A stretch of 64,000 nucleotides of DNA, from positions 233,836 to 297,835 of the forward strand of contig JALHMJ010000002.1 in the NCBI GenBank assembly GCA_022844105.1, given 5' to 3'. Below the pieces are notes generated by a model. It searched no databases. It saw nothing but the letters and a program-made list of their open reading frames with translations, and was not told where the DNA came from. Source of the stretch: Hyphomicrobium sp. (GTDB lineage: Bacteria; Pseudomonadota; Alphaproteobacteria; Rhizobiales; Hyphomicrobiaceae). A program made the translations under genes and the position numbers. Shown here one piece after another: positions 60,679 to 64,000 of the stretch (the first letter of the stretch is position 1; each line of letters starts with the position of its first letter).

Positions 60679-62246
60679 GCAGCCTGCTCCTTGCCTGCGT
60701 GGATCGCCATTTTTTTGGGAAGGTCGATGAAAAACGTCGTGCCTTCTCCCGCCTGGGATCGGACCGTCACATCGCCGCCAATCATGCGCACCAGCGAGCG
60801 AACATGAGCCAACCCGATGCCATCGCCTGGCCGATCAAGTTTTCCGGCTCGCCGGAACAACTCAAAGATTCGCGCCTGATCGTGGTCATCGATGCCCCGG
60901 CCGTTATCGGTGATGCTGAGCTTGACGCGGCCGCCGCTCTCTTCCGCAGCAATTGCGATCCGGCCTGGCCGACCCGGCATCAGGTACTTCACCGCGTTAT
61001 CGACTATGTTACCGACTATCTGCTCCAGCGCCAGCCGGTCGGATACGACAGAGGGCAGATCTAGGGCGATATCAACATCGACACCGTGCTCCTCGATCTG
61101 GTGCTGCAGGCTCGCCACCGAGGCCGCAACGACTTCGGTCAGCTGCACCCGGTCACGCTTGAATTCTCGCCGTCCTTCGCGCGACAGCTTCAAAATGGCG
61201 CCAATGAGGCCGTCCATCTTGGTGCTCGACGAACGGATGAATTTGATGGATTCAGGAATGTCAGCCGTCGCAATTTCAGCGGCGGCCTTTCTTTCTGCCT
61301 CCAAGGATTGATCACTGCGAAAGTAGGTGACCAGCTGTCCCGAAGCGCTTTCGAGTTCGCTCGTGAAACCCATGATATTGACAAGCGGGGCTCGCAGGTC
61401 GTGGCTGACGATATAAGCAAAGCGCTGGATTTCGTCGTTCGCCTGCGTCAGTGCCAACGTCCTGTCTTTGACGCGCTCTTCCAGTTCGTTCGTCAGATCT
61501 TCAAGCGATTGCCGCGCGGCGAGAAGCTGTCCGGTGTTGTTCGCGACAATGTAGAATGCCACCGCCGTGAAACCGATGAGCAGCATCGATCCCAAGGTCG
61601 TGGTGATTGATAGCCGACGCGCAGATGTCGCCAAATCAGTTAAGCCTTGACCGATTGCCGTATCGGCACGCCCGGTGATGGCTTCGAGCTGTGTCCGAAG
61701 CTCGGTCATATACGTAAGCCCACGATCGCTTCTAACGGTCTCAGTGGCTTCGTCGCGCATGCCTGATTTCACAAATCCGACGGTCGTATCCATTTCGCGC
61801 AGCTTTGCTTCGATCACGGATTTAATGCTGTCCATGCGCGCGCGATCCTCTGCGTTGACAATGCGTTGCTCCAGATCCGACAGGCCGCGACGAACCTCGT
61901 CGACGCCGGTATAATACGGCTCCAAATACGGTTCTTCGCCGGTGACGAGATATCCGCGCTGGCCCGATTCGGCGTTCAAGAGCCCGATCTGCGTCTGCCG
62001 GGCAGCGATGCGCACCAGCCGCTCCTGCGCGATCTCATCCGCACGAGCGCTGGTCTCCGACGACAGTTTAAACGAAGACACGACCAGCAAAAACAGCATC
62101 ACGGCTCCTGCCACGACGAGAAGCAGGGTCGACTGCGCGTAATTGAGGCCCAGAGCACGAGCTGGCACAGGGGGCTCTCCACGATAACCGAGGGGACGAT
62201 GTCGACGCATCTGTACAAGATTGAGGATGGTTCGAGGACCGCTCAC
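60675..62246 (-). CDS. CHASE3-domain membrane histidine kinase
   Basis: 523 residues. Membrane helices at about 38-58 and 212-234 enclose a periplasmic CHASE3 sensor (NAESGQRGYLVTGEEPYLEPYYTGVDEV). A coiled coil (LTNELEERVKDRTLALTQANDEIQ) leads to HisKA with phospho-His282 in AYIVSHDLRAPLVNIMGF. The HATPase domain has QIVGNIVDNAVKYL, ITDNGRGIDDHD and GDGIGLAHVRSLV. It heads the three-gene operon with the single receiver and receiver-kinase genes. No EcfG match was found before it. Confidence 0.9.
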   Translation of the reverse strand: MSGPRTILNLVQMRRHRPLGYRGEPPVPARALGLNYAQSTLLLVVAGAVMLFLLVVSSFKLSSETSARADEIAQERLVRIAARQTQIGLLNAESGQRGYLVTGEEPYLEPYYTGVDEVRRGLSDLEQRIVNAEDRARMDSIKSVIEAKLREMDTTVGFVKSGMRDEATETVRSDRGLTYMTELRTQLEAITGRADTAIGQGLTDLATSARRLSITTTLGSMLLIGFTAVAFYIVANNTGQLLAARQSLEDLTNELEERVKDRTLALTQANDEIQRFAYIVSHDLRAPLVNIMGFTSELESASGQLVTYFRSDQSLEAERKAAAEIATADIPESIKFIRSSSTKMDGLIGAILKLSREGRREFKRDRVQLTEVVAASVASLQHQIEEHGVDVDIALDLPSVVSDRLALEQIVGNIVDNAVKYLMPGRPGRIAIAAEESGGRVKLSITDNGRGIDDHDQARIFELFRRAGKLDRPGDGIGLAHVRSLVRMIGGDVTVRSQAGEGTTFFIDLPKKMAIHAGKEQAA

Positions 62247-62320
62247 TAACTAAGGGCGTCGTTGGACGGTGAAAAGGTCAAAACGACGGCCAGCCTAAAA
62301 ACGCAAATTATTAAATCTGC

Positions 62321-62345
62321 GGAACTGTCGTCATCAGTCAGCGTT
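62321..62345 (+). promoter_or_regulatory. EcfG-type promoter of the DUF2383 gene
   Basis: GGAAC (62321-62325), 16 bases, CGTT (62342-62345), 45 bases before ATG 62390. Confidence 0.8.
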
Positions 62346-62389
62346 TGTCTCCCGATCGACAAATGCGATTTCGCTAAGGGAGAGCGACT

Positions 62390-62821
62390 ATGACTGAATA
62401 CCGTGATGCTCTTGCGGCCCTCCATACCACACTGCTCGACAGTATGAATGGTTATGAAGAAGCGCTGAAGGATGCCGGCAAGTCAGGTCTTATCACTGTC
62501 TTTGAAGCAATGCTGGCGTTGCGCCGTCAAGCGACCGTCGAGCTCGAGCCTCTGCTCACACAAGCCGGAGTTAAACCGGACCAAGACGGATCGTTTATGT
62601 CGACCGTCCATCGCGCAATAATCAGTGTGCAATCCATGATGACCGATCTCGATGAAACGGTCTTGCCGGGATTTATTGACGGCGAAAAACGCATACTGAC
62701 GTATTACGACGACGCGTTAGCCGGTGCTGGTGATCCAGACCGCGAGATATTGCTGCGTCAGCGCGAACAGACCACCGATCGCATCGCTGAAATGGAGCGG
62801 CGGCGAGAGAAAGCAGCTTGA
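62390..62821 (+). CDS. DUF2383 four-helix-bundle stress protein
   Basis: 143 residues, all helical: YRDALAALHTTLLDSMNGYEEALKDAG, IISVQSMMTDLDETVLPGFIDGEKRILTYYDDALAG and a charged C-terminal helix DREILLRQREQTTDRIAEMERRREKAA. This matches the DUF2383/PA2169 ferritin-like group, short proteins often under general stress control. An exact EcfG-type promoter precedes it. The DUF892 gene follows on the same strand. Confidence 0.82.
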   Translation: MTEYRDALAALHTTLLDSMNGYEEALKDAGKSGLITVFEAMLALRRQATVELEPLLTQAGVKPDQDGSFMSTVHRAIISVQSMMTDLDETVLPGFIDGEKRILTYYDDALAGAGDPDREILLRQREQTTDRIAEMERRREKAA

Positions 62822-62867
62822 GCGAGGTAAGCTGCCGACTTCTTTGCGCGGCACATAACAATTCAAT

Positions 62868-62944
62868 TCTGCAGGCATCCCCGTCATCCCCCCGACAGAC
62901 ACTGCCTGCAGAGAGGCGAGCCGCGTCCCCCCCGCGGTTCGCCT
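62868..62944 (+). other. Two consecutive hairpins before the DUF892 gene
   Basis: TCTGCAGGCA (62868-62877) pairs with TGCCTGCAGA (62903-62912), and directly after it AGGCGAGCCGCG (62914-62925) pairs with CGCGGTTCGCCT (62933-62944, allowing G-U). There is no T-tract, so this may be a structured leader or mRNA processing site. Confidence 0.45.
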
Positions 62945-62983
62945 CACCTCTTACCGCAAGTCACTTCAACCCTGGAGACGACA

Positions 62984-63475
62984 ATGAAAATCGAGAACCT
63001 AACCGACTTGTTCGTTCACACGTTGCAAGACATCTACTATGCCGAAAAGCAAATCCTGAAAGCACTGCCGAAGATGGCAAAGCAGACGGATAGCCCGGAA
63101 CTCGGCAAGGCGTTTGAAAGTCATTTGACCGAAACGGAAGAGCAGGTCCGTCGCCTAGAGAAAGTTTTCGAATTGCTTGGCGAAAAGGCCAAAGCCACCA
63201 AATGCCCAGCAATCGAAGGCATTCTTGAAGAAGCCAACGAGCTGATGAGTGACATTAAAGATCCAGATACACGCGACGCCGCAATGATCGCTGCCGCTCA
63301 GGCCGTTGAACACTATGAAATTACCCGCTATGGAACGCTAATTTCGTGGGCCGGCTTGCTCGGTATGAAAGATGCCGCAACGATCCTCGGCAAGACATTG
63401 AAAGAAGAGCACGGGGCCGATCAGAAGCTGACCAAGCTCGCCGAAAGCCGCCTCAACAAAGAAGCCGCGGCTTGA
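62984..63475 (+). CDS. DUF892 (YciF-like) ferritin-like protein
   Basis: 163 residues of the YciF family: IENLTDLFVHTLQDIYYAEKQILKALPKMAK, LGKAFESHLTETEEQVRRLEKVFELLGEKAKATKCPAIEGILEEA, and AAAQAVEHYEITRYGTLISWAGLLG. The Glu/His pattern (YYAEKQ, HLTETEEQ, EHYE) forms the di-iron-like site of this rubrerythrin/ferritin-like fold. Members are stress-induced with unclear catalysis. No own EcfG match was found; read-through from the DUF2383 promoter is likely. GGAGACGACA precedes the ATG. Confidence 0.92.
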   Translation: MKIENLTDLFVHTLQDIYYAEKQILKALPKMAKQTDSPELGKAFESHLTETEEQVRRLEKVFELLGEKAKATKCPAIEGILEEANELMSDIKDPDTRDAAMIAAAQAVEHYEITRYGTLISWAGLLGMKDAATILGKTLKEEHGADQKLTKLAESRLNKEAAA

Positions 63476-63512
63476 TACAACAACCCAATACACCTAACCG
63501 CAATCGAAGCGT

Positions 63513-63546
63513 AAAGCCCGGACCAAACGGTCCGGGCTTTTTGTTT
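63513..63546. terminator. Rho-independent terminator after the DUF892 gene
   Basis: AAAGCCCGGACC pairs with GGTCCGGGCTTT around AAAC, followed by TTGTTT. It lies between convergent genes and may serve both. Confidence 0.88.
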
Positions 63547-63572
63547 ACTTGTTCACTGCGATGCCGCGCCAC

Positions 63573-64000
63573 TCAAGCGGCGGCATGTCGGTCGTGCCGG
63601 CCTTCTTCGATTTCTTCGATGATTTTGGCGACAAACGCCGGCAAATCCTCCGGCGATCGACTGGTGATGATGCCTTGATCGACAACAACTTCACGATCTT
63701 GCCAATCTGCGCCGGCGTTGATCACGTCCGTCCGAATCGATTTGTATGAGGTCGCCTTACGGCCCTTCAGAAGACCGGCTTCCACCAGGAGCCACGGCGC
63801 ATGGCAGATTGCCGCAATTGGCTTGCCCGCTGATGCGAATGCTTTGACCAGAGCCACCGCTTTTGCATTGACACGCAACAGATCGGGATTCATCTGGCCG
63901 CCCGGAATGACCAGCGCGTCGAAGTCACGGGCTTCTACATTTTCGAGCATGGCGTTGGCGGTAACCTCGCGGCCCCAATCCTTGCCCTCCCAGCCTTTGA
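63573..64000 (-). CDS. DJ-1/PfpI-family protein, 5' end outside the window
   Basis: The visible C-terminal 142 residues start (from the edge) KGWEGKDWGREVTANAMLENVEARDFDALVIPGG and contain AAICHAPWLLVEAGLLKGRKATSYKSIRTD, with the nucleophile Cys of the elbow (ICHAPW). This is the YhbO/YraA/PfpI branch, enzymes variously described as proteases, chaperones or deglycases. The likely true start lies beyond base 64000; an internal ATG at 63950 would remove the first strands. It is on the minus strand, convergent with the DUF892 gene. Confidence 0.88.
   Translation of the reverse strand, partial: KGWEGKDWGREVTANAMLENVEARDFDALVIPGGQMNPDLLRVNAKAVALVKAFASAGKPIAAICHAPWLLVEAGLLKGRKATSYKSIRTDVINAGADWQDREVVVDQGIITSRSPEDLPAFVAKIIEEIEEGRHDRHAAA

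Noticed and set aside
1-64000. CRISPR arrays, prophage, insertion sequences, toxin-antitoxin pairs, defence systems
   Set aside because: No regularly spaced repeats, transposase or integrase motifs, or known defence gene sets were found by reading both strands.

Overview
The window is high-GC DNA from an alphaproteobacterium, most probably of the order Hyphomicrobiales (Rhizobiales). Three sets of markers support this: the cell-cycle regulators DivK, PleD, CtrA and SciP; the complete alphaproteobacterial general stress response switch (NepR, EcfG, PhyR and an HWE kinase); and several families typical of the group (EipB, DUF3572, PmtA-type methyltransferase, FliJ-like protein beside ctrA). I do not name a genus. 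No rRNA, CRISPR array, prophage or intact insertion sequence is visible. The only RNA genes or elements I can support are one tRNA-Met and one cobalamin riboswitch.

Layout. 1-1000: tandem 243-bp intergenic repeats beside a GIY-YIG nuclease gene. 1-10 kb: rnr (carrying an in-frame palindromic insertion), DUF983, Nudix, rpmG, then divK-pleD in the opposite direction, DUF3572, a ROK kinase and eipB. 10-24 kb: mixed housekeeping and envelope genes (RidA, GDPD, M48 protease, FemAB-like transferase, HIT, DUF2314 protein, DUF900 hydrolase, meaB, a CorA-like transporter, chromate transporter, two rlpA paralogues). 24-31 kb: a patatin phospholipase and a riboswitch-controlled vitamin B12 uptake operon (btuB-btuF-btuC-btuD). 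MeaB, the chaperone of the B12-dependent methylmalonyl-CoA mutase, lies 6 kb away. 31-44 kb: phosphoesterase, Nudix, GNAT, a photolyase-fold protein with an unusual domain order, purA, a membrane J-domain protein, a pspA-yiaA pair divergent from a TetR gene, tRNA-Met, pmtA and mnmA. 44-48 kb: a cell-cycle block with sciP, a lipoprotein, a fliJ-like gene and ctrA.

48-63.5 kb is the most coherent region, a general stress response island. A PAS-HWE kinase, phyR, ecfG and nepR lie in one direction. They are followed by small stress proteins (DUF883, DUF1328, CsbD, PRC-barrel, DUF2383, DUF892), a large membrane protein that looks like a GTPase without a P-loop, an AI-2E-family transporter, tiny membrane peptides, and a three-gene kinase/receiver/kinase operon. 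Matches to the EcfG promoter consensus (GGAAC, 16-17 nt, CGTT) stand before phyR, nepR-ecfG, the DUF883 gene, the DUF1328 gene, csbD, the PRC-barrel gene and the DUF2383 gene. Two further matches lie outside the island, before the patatin gene (in a near-symmetric, potentially bidirectional form) and before mnmA. About one such match is expected by chance in 64 kb, so the clustering at gene starts is meaningful.

How the parts connect. Under stress, kinases phosphorylate PhyR, PhyR titrates NepR, and EcfG is freed to transcribe the surrounding small-protein genes and its own regulators. A CtrA-type box before sciP and a cluster of GANTC sites before ctrA suggest the usual cell-cycle wiring. 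The window ends inside a DJ-1/PfpI-family gene.
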